Origin: Pseudomonas marginalis
GTDB lineage: Bacteria; Pseudomonadota; Gammaproteobacteria; Pseudomonadales; Pseudomonadaceae
Reading direction: 5' to 3'
Assembly (NCBI RefSeq): GCF_008692035.1
Contig: NZ_VTFG01000002.1
Location: forward strand, 1,426,001-1,490,000
DNA: 64,000 bases
Both the position numbers and the translations under genes were made by a program. Of the stretch, positions 9,013 to 17,853 are shown piece by piece. Positions within the stretch are counted from its first letter, which is position 1. Every line of letters begins with the position of its first letter. The notes under the pieces are model-generated. The model saw nothing but the letters and a program-made list of their open reading frames with translations, searched no databases and had not been told where the DNA came from.

Positions 9013-11163
9013 TCACTTGCCGCGATTGAGTTGACGCAGCTTGCCCACCACCGCCGCCAACGCCCGCTCGAACAGCGGCTCATCGTCGAGGTTATGCAGC
9101 GCGCCACGCTTGAATGCCATCGCCAGTTGGCCGGCACTCTTCTCCAGGACCTTGAGCCCGGTACGGCCGACGAAAATATAGGTGTTGGCCGGCGCCATGA
9201 TCGCCGTCAGCTTGCACCGCAGGGTGCCTGCCGGGCCCTGCTGGAACACGATCCAGTCACCGACGCGCAATTGGTGCACCTTGGCCAGGTCCGGATCATC
9301 CTCCGGCAGGCCCTCGACGGGATCGAGCGGCAGTACGCTGAACACAAAGGGTTCACGCACTTCGAGCCATCCATCGCCACCCTCGGGCGGCCGGACATGC
9401 AGGGTCTGCAAGCGCACAAAAAAATCACGGGTGCTGAAGGGGTCGAATGCAGCGCTGGTCAACCCGTCGCGCAGTGCCTTGAGCAACCCGGGCAACTGCT
9501 CCAGCAAGTGCACCCCGGCTTCAGTGTCTGCCGGCAGGCTGACACTCCAGATCAGCTCATCCATGGTGCGCAGCCCTGCTTGCCATTGCACCGACTGCTC
9601 GCCGTGCTTGAGGCTGGCCAGCAACAGCACCTGGCTCCAGGCCTGTTGCAGGAACTGCACCACCGCCTGCGGCAAAACCTTGCCCAGCATCCGTCGATTC
9701 AGTACCTCGGCCACCCGTGCCCGCGCCGCTTCTGTACGCACGCGCCCTTCTTCAGCATGGCGGGTGTGCTGTTCAAGCAATTCGCTGCGACGACGCTCAT
9801 CGGCAGTGAACGCAGTGAATTCAGTCAGCAATTGGGAAAAAATCGCCGGGTCTTCAACAAACTCATTGAGTAAACGCTGAACCACCTGCTCTATGCGCAG
9901 GTACAGGCTGTCGCGCTGGAAGTCATCGACCGGGCTCCAGCCCATGGCGGTGGTAGCGATTTCATTCAACAGGCGCCGAGCCGGATGACCGGGGCGACTG
10001 AAAAAGCTCTTGTCCAGCACCGCCACTTTCAGCATCGGGATCTGCAGGCGGCCGATCAAGGCCTTGAAGGCGTCCGGCACTGCGCGGTCATTGAGGATGA
10101 ATTCGAACAGCAGGGCGATCAGGTTGATCACATCTTCATCCGCATCCTCCACCACCCGCGACTTGCCACTCTTGACGCTGACGCGGGTAAGCAACTGCTC
10201 GAGCTGGTTACGCAGGTCGAAATCATCCTCGGCTTCCGGCTCCGGGACGTACTGCTGCAAATGGGATAACAGCCGCAACAGGTCGCGGGTGGCGATGGGC
10301 TGGGGTTCGGCACTGGCTTCAAGGGTAGGCGACACGCTACCGCGCACTACGGTCAACAACGCCTGCAAGGCGCTGAAGGCTTGCTGGCCATTTTCGTCGA
10401 CGTGTTGGTCGGTGCTCGGCAATACCTCTTCACGCTGATGATCACGGGCGGCACGGCCACAGGGGCGGCGGGACGGCGCGGCCTTGAGTTCCGGCAACAC
10501 GCCGGTCGCGACCAGCAGCTGATTGGCTTCACCGTACAGTTGGTCAGCATCACTGAGTACGTACTTTTCAAACAGCTTGAGCATGATCAGCTTGACGCGG
10601 ATCTCCACGCCCAGGCTACGCCCGGCACGCAGGAAAAACTCGCACAGCAGCGCCGGACCCAGGGGGTTCTCACTGTCGTCCAGGCGATTGCCGAGCAAGG
10701 CACTCAAGCGTGCCGTGAGTTGCGACAGCGCCAGGCCGTCGCGGTGGCGCACCCGGCCCAGCATGGCCTCAAGCGCGACGGCTTTTTCCAGGTCATCCTT
10801 GGACGTGCCTGAGGCCGCGTCATAGGACACCACCGGCACCAACTGAAGTTCACCACGGCCCGCCAGCCCCAGGTTGCCAAAGGCTTCGAACAGCCGCTCC
10901 ATGAACACGCGCTCGAAATTCTTGCGCTTGAGGCGCAGGTCGCGCATGGCTTCAAAGAAGATATGGTGGTCCACGTTGTTGCGGGCCTTGTCGGCCATTT
11001 CGAACAAGGTGTCGTCGGCGTTATCGAACAGTTCCTGTAAACCCTGCTGTAACTGCTGCGCCGCCTTATCGCGAACCTGCAGCAGCACCACCGGCAGGCG
11101 CGCGAGCGGCGATGGCGTGGCTTGTGCCTTGTTGATTGGCACCACCTTTCCGTCATTGTGCAT
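9013..11163 (-). CDS. DUF1631 family protein
   Basis: Large cytoplasmic protein of 716 residues, conserved in Pseudomonas and related gammaproteobacteria. The opening segment (VRDKAAQQLQQGLQELFDNA, then ADKARNNVDHHIFFEAMRDL) is characteristic of DUF1631. The protein is predicted mostly helical. A C-terminal stretch (VGDWIVFQQ, CKLTAIMAPANTYIFVGRTG) looks like a small beta-barrel, possibly PilZ-like, but I see no RxxxR motif. The ATG at 11163 has AGGAGG five bases upstream. It is divergent from nadC. Function is unknown. Confidence 0.88.
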   Translation of the reverse strand: MHNDGKVVPINKAQATPSPLARLPVVLLQVRDKAAQQLQQGLQELFDNADDTLFEMADKARNNVDHHIFFEAMRDLRLKRKNFERVFMERLFEAFGNLGLAGRGELQLVPVVSYDAASGTSKDDLEKAVALEAMLGRVRHRDGLALSQLTARLSALLGNRLDDSENPLGPALLCEFFLRAGRSLGVEIRVKLIMLKLFEKYVLSDADQLYGEANQLLVATGVLPELKAAPSRRPCGRAARDHQREEVLPSTDQHVDENGQQAFSALQALLTVVRGSVSPTLEASAEPQPIATRDLLRLLSHLQQYVPEPEAEDDFDLRNQLEQLLTRVSVKSGKSRVVEDADEDVINLIALLFEFILNDRAVPDAFKALIGRLQIPMLKVAVLDKSFFSRPGHPARRLLNEIATTAMGWSPVDDFQRDSLYLRIEQVVQRLLNEFVEDPAIFSQLLTEFTAFTADERRRSELLEQHTRHAEEGRVRTEAARARVAEVLNRRMLGKVLPQAVVQFLQQAWSQVLLLASLKHGEQSVQWQAGLRTMDELIWSVSLPADTEAGVHLLEQLPGLLKALRDGLTSAAFDPFSTRDFFVRLQTLHVRPPEGGDGWLEVREPFVFSVLPLDPVEGLPEDDPDLAKVHQLRVGDWIVFQQGPAGTLRCKLTAIMAPANTYIFVGRTGLKVLEKSAGQLAMAFKRGALHNLDDEPLFERALAAVVGKLRQLNRGK

Positions 11164-11407
11164 CCTGGCCTCCTGAAACGGCGGTAAAGCGTTGGGGAAA
11201 GATCGGGTACAGGCCCAATAAGGCTGTGGATAACCGGTTATCACCAGGACGTCAAAGCTATGACGCCAATTGCAAGGCGCGAGATTATCTTGCAAATGAG
11301 TGCCGTTGCGCCAGCAAACTCTGACATTGCGCTGTAAATGAGTGGTGAGCCTGGGTTCAAACGCACGCTGCCCCTATAATCGGGACACTTTGTTTGTGGA
11401 GCCTGTT

Positions 11408-12256
11408 ATGCCGAACCTCCGTCTTGCCGACCTCACCGCCGAAATCGAAGCCAACGTGCGCCGCGCGCTCCTGGAAGACATCGGCAGCGGCGACATCACC
11501 GCACAGTTGATTCCGGCCGAACGGCTGGCCACGGCCACCATCATTACCCGCGATGCCGCCGTCATCGCCGGCACTGCGTGGGTGGATGCCGTATTCCGCC
11601 AACTGGACCCACGGGTCGCCGTGCACTGGCAGGTGGCCGACGGCGAACGTGTCAGCCCCAACCAGGCACTGTTCCACCTGGAGGGGCCGGCGCGCTCGCT
11701 GCTCAGTGGCGAGCGCTCTGCCCTGAATTTCCTGCAGTTGCTGTCCGGAGTCGCCACCCGCGCCCGGTTCCTGGCGGATTTTGTCGCCAGCACCCAGGTC
11801 AAGCTGCTGGACACTCGAAAAACCCTGCCCGGCCTGCGCCTCGCGCAGAAGTACGCAGTGACCTGCGGTGGCTGCCACAACCACCGTATCGGTTTGTATG
11901 ACGCGTTCCTGATCAAGGAAAACCACATCGCTGCCAGCGGCGGGATTGCCCAAGCCATCAGCGCCGCCCGCAAGATCGCACCCGGCAAGCCGGTGGAAAT
12001 CGAAGTGGAGAGCCTGGACGAACTGCGCGAAGCGCTGGCAGCGGGCGCCGACATCGTCATGCTCGACGAATTGAGCCTGGAAGATATGCGTGAAGCCGTG
12101 CGCCTGAACGGCGGCAAGGCCAAGCTGGAAGCCAGCGGCGGGATCAATGAAAGCACCCTGCTGCCTATCGCGGAGACGGGGGTGGACTACATCTCCATTG
12201 GTGCGATGACCAAGGATGTGAAGGCGGTGGATTTGTCGATGCGCCTCAGTATCTGA
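11408..12256 (+). CDS. nadC: Nicotinate-nucleotide pyrophosphorylase (carboxylating), quinolinate phosphoribosyltransferase
   Basis: Converts quinolinate and PRPP to nicotinate mononucleotide, CO2 and pyrophosphate in de novo NAD synthesis. It has 282 residues. Family signatures include EDIGSGDIT, RSALNFLQ, DTRKTLPGLR (substrate-binding Arg/Lys), the KENH motif, EVE and ASGGI near the C-terminus. The ATG at 11408 lies 28 bases after a TATAAT box at 11375-11380. In P. aeruginosa nadC also flanks the tRNA-Thr/pilin locus, so the order here is ancestral. Confidence 0.96.
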   Translation: MPNLRLADLTAEIEANVRRALLEDIGSGDITAQLIPAERLATATIITRDAAVIAGTAWVDAVFRQLDPRVAVHWQVADGERVSPNQALFHLEGPARSLLSGERSALNFLQLLSGVATRARFLADFVASTQVKLLDTRKTLPGLRLAQKYAVTCGGCHNHRIGLYDAFLIKENHIAASGGIAQAISAARKIAPGKPVEIEVESLDELREALAAGADIVMLDELSLEDMREAVRLNGGKAKLEASGGINESTLLPIAETGVDYISIGAMTKDVKAVDLSMRLSI

Positions 12257-12272
12257 GGAGAGGGCAAGCGGT

Positions 12273-12334
12273 GAGCTTCAAGCTGCAAGAGGGCTGCGTT
12301 CCAACTTGCAGCTTGCAGCTTGAAACTTGCAGCA
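12273..12334. repeat. Imperfect inverted repeat after nadC
   Basis: The left arm GAGCTTCAAGCTGCAAG (12273-12289) pairs with CTTGCAGCTTGAAAC (12312-12326), and TTGCAGC is repeated directly three times on the right. This resembles small dispersed Pseudomonas palindromes that sit between convergent genes. It lies between nadC and the convergent DUF6388-like gene. It lacks a T-run, so termination is possible but not shown. Confidence 0.6.
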
Positions 12335-12338
12335 GCGT

Positions 12339-12644
12339 CTAAACGACCAGGTCATTCATCTCGCAATACTCTTCCCATTCGACACCCAGCACCTCGGCCG
12401 CCTCTTTGTGCAAGGCCAGCCGTGCCGCTTCGAACTCTTCCGGCGTCGAGGTGTACTTGAGGGTCAGTTCCCAAGGCTGGAAGCCCTGGCTCTCGGCCTC
12501 GTCCTCAAACGCCCACTGGATCTGGTCGCGCTGATCATCGGCGCTCAGGTCCTTGATCTCTTCTTTAAGCTGCGGCGACTCCTCAAGGTATTTTTCGAGG
12601 GCTGCTTGATGCCGAACTTCCTGGGTCATTTCAGTCGTGGTCAT
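12339..12644 (-). CDS. Small acidic conserved protein (DUF6388-like)
   Basis: 101-residue, strongly acidic, soluble protein with predicted helices. It ends in EVLGVEWEEYCEMNDL, a pattern I associate with the Pseudomonas DUF6388 family; that assignment is from memory and tentative. The ATG at 12644 has AGAGAA upstream. It stands alone between nadC (convergent) and tRNA-Thr. No catalytic motif is visible and the function is unknown. Confidence 0.75.
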   Translation of the reverse strand: MTTTEMTQEVRHQAALEKYLEESPQLKEEIKDLSADDQRDQIQWAFEDEAESQGFQPWELTLKYTSTPEEFEAARLALHKEAAEVLGVEWEEYCEMNDLVV

Positions 12645-12794
12645 GTCGTTCTCTTAGATCGAGGAATGGGGATGCATCTGGGTCATCAAGGTTGCGCAGA
12701 TACAAAAGAGCCGGCACACGTGCCAACTCGTCTGGCCTTCAGAACCATTCTGGGATCATCTGAAAACATTGCCTTTGAAGCAGTATTGCCTTTT

Positions 12795-12867
12795 TGCCCG
12801 AGACAGGAATCGAACCTGCGACCTTCGCGTTACGAGTGCGCTGCTCTACTAACTGAGCTACACGGGC
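12795..12867 (-). tRNA. tRNA-Thr (CGU)
   Basis: The minus strand folds as a 73-nt cloverleaf: acceptor GCCCGTG/CTCGGGC, D-stem GCTC/GAGC, anticodon loop CTCGTAA with anticodon CGU, and T-arm GCAGG-TTCGATT-CCTGT. The 3' CCA is not encoded; AAAA follows the discriminator A. Mismatches are visible at 6-67 (U-U) and 31-39 (A-C), plus 27-43 (G-A, which I recall is also present in E. coli thrW). It occupies the conserved tRNA-Thr position beside the type IV pilin gene. Confidence 0.9.
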
Positions 12868-12915
12868 GGTGGGCTAAAGCTAGCACCGCATCGGGCGTCC
12901 GGCAACTTACGCCCT

Positions 12916-14316
12916 TCAACGGGCAATGACCCCCTGAGCCCAGAAGCGTGGTTGCAGGTAGTTACCTTTGCGGTCCTGGTACTGCTGCTGGGCTTGTTGG
13001 AGGTGAGGCACATCGCGCACCGCGATAAATACCAACAGACCAACGGCCAACACACCCAAGGCTTTCCATAGGTTCCGCGCCAACGGCAGCACAGCGCTTG
13101 CTGGCACGCGCAACTCATGCAGCGCCATCAGCCAGCCCACCACCAGCGCCAACCAGACCTGGGAGTTGGGCATCACGATCACGCCATCGACCATGGACTG
13201 CACCAGCGTCCCCACCAACGCCGCAAACAGGCACAAGCGCAGCAGGTCAACCCGCGCGGCGGACAGCGCTCGCTCGCGCAGCACAGCCAAGGTGGTCCAG
13301 CCGCCTCGCCATGCCAACACCGCCACGCACAGCGCCGAGGGCACACCCCATTCGCTGGCCCATTGCAGAATCGCCTGATGGGGATGAGCGGCAATCCTGT
13401 TGGCAATATCGGCAAAATGCATCGGCCCAAAACCAAGCCACGGGCGCTCGACAAGCATATGCCACGCCTGCCACCAGATCGGGCCCCGTCCCGACAGCGA
13501 GGTGGTGAGGCGATCTGCGGCATCACTGGTGAGTTCAATCCCCAGGTAACCCGCCAGCCCCGTGAATATCAGCCAATACAGCAACAGCCCAACCGACACC
13601 GCGACCAATTGCCAGCCCAGCCAGCGACGCCCCCATGGCCCAAGCAGCGCCAACACCACGCCCGCCACGCCCATGCCAAGCCAGGTACCCCGCGTACCGC
13701 CGCTGATTGCTATCAGCCACCAGACACACAGCAACGCAAACACCATCCCCCGCAAGGCGCGGGAGACATTGGGCATCAGCAAAGGCAGCGCCAGCAATGG
13801 CAAGGTAAATGTCTGAAACTGTCCGTAGAAACGCTTGTTGGAAAAGCCGGAGAGCAGTCGGTCAGGATCCAGCATGCGCTCGCCGCTGGTGAACGCCAGC
13901 GTACCGGCATACAGATACTGGAGCGACTTGATCAGGCACAGCAACACCACAACCAGGATCAGCACGCGATCCAGAGGCTCGCCGCCGTGACGACGAAGCA
14001 GGGCAAAGGCGACGGCAATCGCCGCGCAGCTGACAAACAGCGCCACTTCGGTGAGTGCCCACAGCGGCTGATGGGCCAGCGCCGAGGACAGCAGGCCCAG
14101 CACCACAACCAGCACAACGCCCCAGGCAGTGGGCCTGTCTACCCAAGGTTCAGTGGAGGTAACCGATAACCCATACAGCACCGCGCAAAACCCGATGGCA
14201 ATTTGCATGACACGCTGTAGATCATGCCCGCCGAACGGTGCACAGATGCCGACACTCAACAGGCACACCGCTGCTACCAGGAAAACACCGCCTCGCTGCT
14301 GTACGGATAACACCAT
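12916..14316 (-). CDS. O-antigen ligase family protein, candidate pilin glycosyltransferase (TfpO/PglL-like)
   Basis: Polytopic membrane protein of 466 residues with about ten to twelve hydrophobic segments and a large periplasmic loop. The loop contains the Wzy_C/ligase signature: RGPIWWQAWHMLVERPWLGFG, then HPHQAILQWASEWG with the catalytic-type histidines. In group I P. aeruginosa the gene in exactly this place (between tRNA-Thr and pilA) is tfpO/pilO, an oligosaccharyltransferase that attaches an O-antigen unit to pilin. Length and position match. The target residue is uncertain because this PilA does not end in serine. It could act on another lipid-linked glycan. Confidence 0.85.
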   Translation of the reverse strand: MVLSVQQRGGVFLVAAVCLLSVGICAPFGGHDLQRVMQIAIGFCAVLYGLSVTSTEPWVDRPTAWGVVLVVVLGLLSSALAHQPLWALTEVALFVSCAAIAVAFALLRRHGGEPLDRVLILVVVLLCLIKSLQYLYAGTLAFTSGERMLDPDRLLSGFSNKRFYGQFQTFTLPLLALPLLMPNVSRALRGMVFALLCVWWLIAISGGTRGTWLGMGVAGVVLALLGPWGRRWLGWQLVAVSVGLLLYWLIFTGLAGYLGIELTSDAADRLTTSLSGRGPIWWQAWHMLVERPWLGFGPMHFADIANRIAAHPHQAILQWASEWGVPSALCVAVLAWRGGWTTLAVLRERALSAARVDLLRLCLFAALVGTLVQSMVDGVIVMPNSQVWLALVVGWLMALHELRVPASAVLPLARNLWKALGVLAVGLLVFIAVRDVPHLQQAQQQYQDRKGNYLQPRFWAQGVIAR

Positions 14317-14351
14317 CGGCCACCTCTACTTCCCTGTGGATGGTTTAGCAG

Positions 14352-14765
14352 TTATGCGCCGTCGGCGCCGCAGCCCTTGCTGGCATATTTCGCTTCAGCG
14401 GTCGTCGCGCACTTCCAGCCGGCGGCGCTGCGGACCAGGGTGATGGTCTTGCCCAGCACCGGTGCCGGTGCGTCGAGTATTTCGCAGCTGATGGAGCCCG
14501 CCCCCGTGGCCACATCGCCTGCCACATCGATCTTGCAGTTGGCCGTAGGGCTGGTGCCGCCGATCAAGGCCACGGTAGGTACGGTGCCCTGGTTGATGGT
14601 GTCTTCGTAACCGGCCTTCAACGCGGCAATTTCAGCCAGGCCGGCAGTGAACTTGGCCTTCGCCTGGTGGGTGGTGTACATGGGCAGGCCGATGGTGGCC
14701 AAAATGCCGATGATTGCCACGACGATCAACAACTCGATCAAGGTAAAGCCTTTCTGACGTATCAC
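14352..14765 (-). CDS. pilA: Type IV major pilin PilA
   Basis: Prepilin with a six-residue leader ending in Gly, then Phe, FTLIELLIVVAIIGILATIGLP and the invariant Glu5: a class IVa pilin processed by PilD. The mature protein is about 131 residues and has four cysteines. The last two (WKC and KGC) frame a C-terminal disulfide loop, and the tail is GCGADGA. I prefer the GTG at 14765 because GGGAGA lies six bases upstream and the leader matches the usual length; a GTG at 14771 is the alternative. It is transcribed away from pilC, with the ligase-like gene 35 bases downstream. Confidence 0.93.
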   Translation of the reverse strand: MIRQKGFTLIELLIVVAIIGILATIGLPMYTTHQAKAKFTAGLAEIAALKAGYEDTINQGTVPTVALIGGTSPTANCKIDVAGDVATGAGSISCEILDAPAPVLGKTITLVRSAAGWKCATTAEAKYASKGCGADGA

Positions 14766-14964
14766 ATTCACTCTCCCGAATAGAACTCATGACAAGGCGC
14801 GTCCCGCACCCCGTTTTTGCAACGGCGCCAGTGTACTCACCCGCAAGCGGCCAATCGCGCTCAAGACGCACATTCTGACATTTTTATCCTGCGCCATCGG
14901 CATGCCCGAATCCGTCACCTGACTAAGCTATAAATCTTCGACAGCCTGTATGCGGAACCGCGAC

Positions 14965-16173
14965 ATGGACAACGCTTCAACGACTTACGCCTGGGAAGGC
15001 ATCAACCGCAAAGGGCGCAGGGTGTCCGGGCAAACCAAGGGGCACAACGCAGCCCTGGTCAAGGCACAACTGCGCCAGCAAGGGATCAGCCCCGGTCGTG
15101 TGCGCAAGCAATCCCCGCTGCTGCCAAGCCTCACCCCATCAGTCAAAGCGGCTGACATCACGCTGTTCACGCGCCAACTGGCGACGCTGCTGAAGGCTGG
15201 GGTTCCACTCCTGCAAGCCTTCGACATCATCAGCGAAGGCGTCGACAATCGCGCTGTGCGTGAGCAGGTGCTGGGACTTAAACAGGCGATCGCCGCCGGC
15301 AGCAGCCTGGCTGAGGCATTTCGCAAACAACCGCGTTATTTCGATGCGCTGTACTGCAACCTGGTGGCCGCCGGCGAACAGGCCGGGGCGCTTGAGACAC
15401 TGCTGGAAAGGGTGGCGATCCACCGGGAAAAGAGTGAACAGCTCAAGGCCAGGATCAAAAAGGCCATGACCTACCCCATTGCTGTCCTGGTGGTTGCCAG
15501 CCTGGTCACCGGCATACTGCTGGTCCACGTGGTACCGCAGTTCCAGGCCCTGTTCGCCGGAGTCGACGGCAAACTGCCCGCATTTACCTTGCACGTGATC
15601 GCCCTGTCGGCGTTCATGCAGCACGCATGGTGGATGCTGGTATTGGGCATAGTCGCGGGAGCCGCTGGGCTGCGCCAGGCCTATCGGGCTTCGTCGGGCT
15701 TTCGCTACTGGCTGGACACAGGTTTGTTGAAAGCGCCCCTGGCAGGCAAACTGCTGACAAAATCCGCCGTGGCCCGCTACGCCCGCACGCTCTCCACGAC
15801 CTTCGCCGCCGGTGTTCCACTGGTCCAGGCATTGGATTCAGTCGCCGGCGCCGTGGGAAACGACCCGTTCAAACAGGCAATCGAACATATGCGTCACGAT
15901 GTATCCAACGGCATGCAACTGAATCAATCCATGCTCAACAGCGGCCTGTTTCCCGGCATGGCGATCCAACTGACGGCGATCGGCGAAGAGTCGGGCACCC
16001 TGGAACACATGCTGGAAAAGGTCGCCAGCCACTATGAGACTGACGTGGACAACCAGGTCGACAACCTCACCAGCCTGATGGAGCCATTGATCATGGTGGT
16101 GCTGGGGGGCATCGTCGGTGCGCTGGTCATCGCCATGTACCTGCCGGTCTTCCAGCTGGGGAGTGCATTTTGA
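14965..16173 (+). CDS. pilC: Type IV pilus inner-membrane platform protein PilC (GspF family)
   Basis: Inner-membrane platform that couples the assembly ATPase to pilin extraction. About 402 residues with the two T2SF domains, each opening with a similar block (FTRQLATLLKAGVPLLQAFD near residue 65; YARTLSTTFAAGVPLVQALD near 270), and three membrane segments. The ATG at 14965 gives a start like other PilC proteins (..TYAWEGINRKGRRV); an in-frame ATG at 14950 would add five residues. Neither has a strong ribosome site. pilB, normally directly upstream, is absent. Confidence 0.92.
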   Translation: MDNASTTYAWEGINRKGRRVSGQTKGHNAALVKAQLRQQGISPGRVRKQSPLLPSLTPSVKAADITLFTRQLATLLKAGVPLLQAFDIISEGVDNRAVREQVLGLKQAIAAGSSLAEAFRKQPRYFDALYCNLVAAGEQAGALETLLERVAIHREKSEQLKARIKKAMTYPIAVLVVASLVTGILLVHVVPQFQALFAGVDGKLPAFTLHVIALSAFMQHAWWMLVLGIVAGAAGLRQAYRASSGFRYWLDTGLLKAPLAGKLLTKSAVARYARTLSTTFAAGVPLVQALDSVAGAVGNDPFKQAIEHMRHDVSNGMQLNQSMLNSGLFPGMAIQLTAIGEESGTLEHMLEKVASHYETDVDNQVDNLTSLMEPLIMVVLGGIVGALVIAMYLPVFQLGSAF

Positions 16174-17036
16174 GCCTGCTGCTGAACGAGCACCCATTGG
16201 CCTTTGTCACCATCGCGCTGTTACTGGGGCTGATCGTCGGCAGTTTCCTCAACGTGCTGGTCTGGCGCCTGCCAAAAATGCTCGAACGGGAATGGCGTGC
16301 CCAGGCCCATGAAGTGCTCGGCTTGCCTGCCGAACCTGGCGGGCCGACCTACAACCTGATGCACCCCAACTCATGCTGCCCACACTGTGACCATCCCATC
16401 CGGCCGTGGGAAAATATCCCACTGCTCAGCTACCTGATGCTCAGGGGGCGCTGCGCCCATTGCCAGGGAGCCATCAGCCCCCGCTACCCTTTCACGGAAC
16501 TCGCCTGTGGGTTGATCTCGGCCTGGGTTGCCTGGCATTTCGGCTTTGGCTGGCAGGCCGCAGCGGTGCTGGTGTTGAGTTGGGGGTTGCTGGCAATGAG
16601 CCTGATCGACGCAGACCACCAGTTGCTGCCTGATGTGCTGGTGCTGCCATTGCTGTGGCTGGGGCTGATCGTCAACAGCTTTGGATTACTGACGACATTA
16701 CCCGACGCACTATGGGGCACCGTGATCGGCTACATGAGCCTGTGGAGCGTGTTCTGGCTGTTCAAGCTGGTCACCGGCAAAGACGGCATGGGCCACGGTG
16801 ATTTCAAGTTACTGGCCTTGCTCGGCGCCTGGGGCGGCTGGCAGATATTGCCGATGACACTGTTGATGTCGTCGCTGGTGGGGGTGTTTGTCGGGTTGAT
16901 CCTGATGCGCCTGCGCAAGACCCCGGCGTCCACGCCGATGCCGTTTGGTCCGTATCTGGCAATTGCCGGCTGGATTGCATTGCTCTGGGGTGGTCAAATA
17001 ACCGACTTCTATTTGCAGTCTGTCGGTTTCAGATGA
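16170..17036 (+). CDS. pilD: Prepilin leader peptidase / N-methyltransferase PilD
   Basis: Inner-membrane aspartyl protease that cleaves prepilin leaders and N-methylates the new Phe1, serving type IV pili and type II secretion. It has 288 residues and about eight membrane segments. The cytoplasmic loop has the four zinc cysteines (CCPHC.. and CAHC). Catalytic aspartates are in SLIDADHQLLPD and GMGHGDFK. The TTG start at 16170 overlaps the pilC stop, which gives the expected MSLLLNEHPLAF start. Its substrates here would be PilA and the minor pilins at 29.5-32.5 kb. Confidence 0.95.
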   Translation: MSLLLNEHPLAFVTIALLLGLIVGSFLNVLVWRLPKMLEREWRAQAHEVLGLPAEPGGPTYNLMHPNSCCPHCDHPIRPWENIPLLSYLMLRGRCAHCQGAISPRYPFTELACGLISAWVAWHFGFGWQAAAVLVLSWGLLAMSLIDADHQLLPDVLVLPLLWLGLIVNSFGLLTTLPDALWGTVIGYMSLWSVFWLFKLVTGKDGMGHGDFKLLALLGAWGGWQILPMTLLMSSLVGVFVGLILMRLRKTPASTPMPFGPYLAIAGWIALLWGGQITDFYLQSVGFR

Positions 17037-17656
17037 CCACTCCTGTTGCAACACCTTGGATTCTCGGCCTCACCGGTGGCATCGGCAGCGGTAAAAGTGC
17101 GGCAGCCCAGCACTTTATCGACCTGGGCATTGACCTGGTGGACGCCGATCACGCCGCGCGCTGGGTGGTCGAACCCGGCCGGCCGGCGCTGGCCCGCATC
17201 GCCGAGCATTTTGGTGCCGGCGTATTGCAGCCTGACGGCCAGTTGGACCGCGCCGCGTTGCGCAAGCTGATCTTTGAGGTGCCCGAAGAGCGCCGCTGGC
17301 TGGAAGCCTTGCTGCACCCGTTGATTGGCGAGGAGATTCGCAGTCACCTGGCTCGCGCCCGCTCGCCTTACGCGATCCTGGTGTCCCCGCTGCTGATCGA
17401 ATCCGGCCAGTACAGCATGACCCAGCGCATCCTGGTGATCGACGTGCCGCAATCGCTGCAGATTCAGCGTACCCTGCAGCGCGACGGCATCAGCGAACAA
17501 CAGGTTCAGGCAATTCTCAAGGCACAGTCCAGCCGTGAAGACCGCCTGAACCATGCCGATGACGTGCTGGTCAATGACCAGGATCTCGCCTGGCTGCACA
17601 GCGAGGTCGAGCGACTGCACCACTTTTACCTTACTTTGCGTGGAGGCCGATCATGA
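17033..17656 (+). CDS. coaE: Dephospho-CoA kinase
   Basis: Last step of coenzyme A synthesis: phosphorylates the 3'-hydroxyl of dephospho-CoA with ATP. 207 residues with P-loop GLTGGIGSGKS near the N-terminus, DADHAAR for substrate binding, and PLLIESG in the lid region. The ATG overlaps the pilD stop by four bases, and yacG follows with the same ATGA-type overlap. The pilD-coaE-yacG order is standard in Pseudomonas. Confidence 0.97.
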   Translation: MTTPVATPWILGLTGGIGSGKSAAAQHFIDLGIDLVDADHAARWVVEPGRPALARIAEHFGAGVLQPDGQLDRAALRKLIFEVPEERRWLEALLHPLIGEEIRSHLARARSPYAILVSPLLIESGQYSMTQRILVIDVPQSLQIQRTLQRDGISEQQVQAILKAQSSREDRLNHADDVLVNDQDLAWLHSEVERLHHFYLTLRGGRS

Positions 17657-17853
17657 GCCAACCCTTGACCGTCGACTGCCCAACCTGCGGTGCACCCGTG
17701 GAATGGAATGCAGCCAACCCCAACCGGCCGTTCTGCTCGGACCGTTGCAAGCTCATCGACCTGGGCGCGTGGGCCGCCGAGGAACACAAGATCCCCGTGG
17801 CGCCGGATGCCGAAGACGAGCTGTTTTCCGAAGACTTGCCGCCGCGCCACTAA
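17653..17853 (+). CDS. yacG: DNA gyrase inhibitor YacG
   Basis: 66-residue zinc-finger protein that binds GyrB and inhibits gyrase in E. coli. The CPTC and CSDRCK pairs supply the four zinc ligands. The acidic C-terminal tail (DAEDELFSEDL) is the disordered part that contacts GyrB. It overlaps the coaE stop, so its expression is coupled to CoA synthesis and pilus genes. Confidence 0.95.
   Translation: MSQPLTVDCPTCGAPVEWNAANPNRPFCSDRCKLIDLGAWAAEEHKIPVAPDAEDELFSEDLPPRH

Noticed and set aside
14766..14950. Possible sigma-54 promoter for pilA
   Set aside because: pilA is RpoN-dependent in P. aeruginosa. The best minus-strand candidate here, TGGCGCCGTTGCA, has only seven bases between GG and GC instead of ten, so I could not support it.
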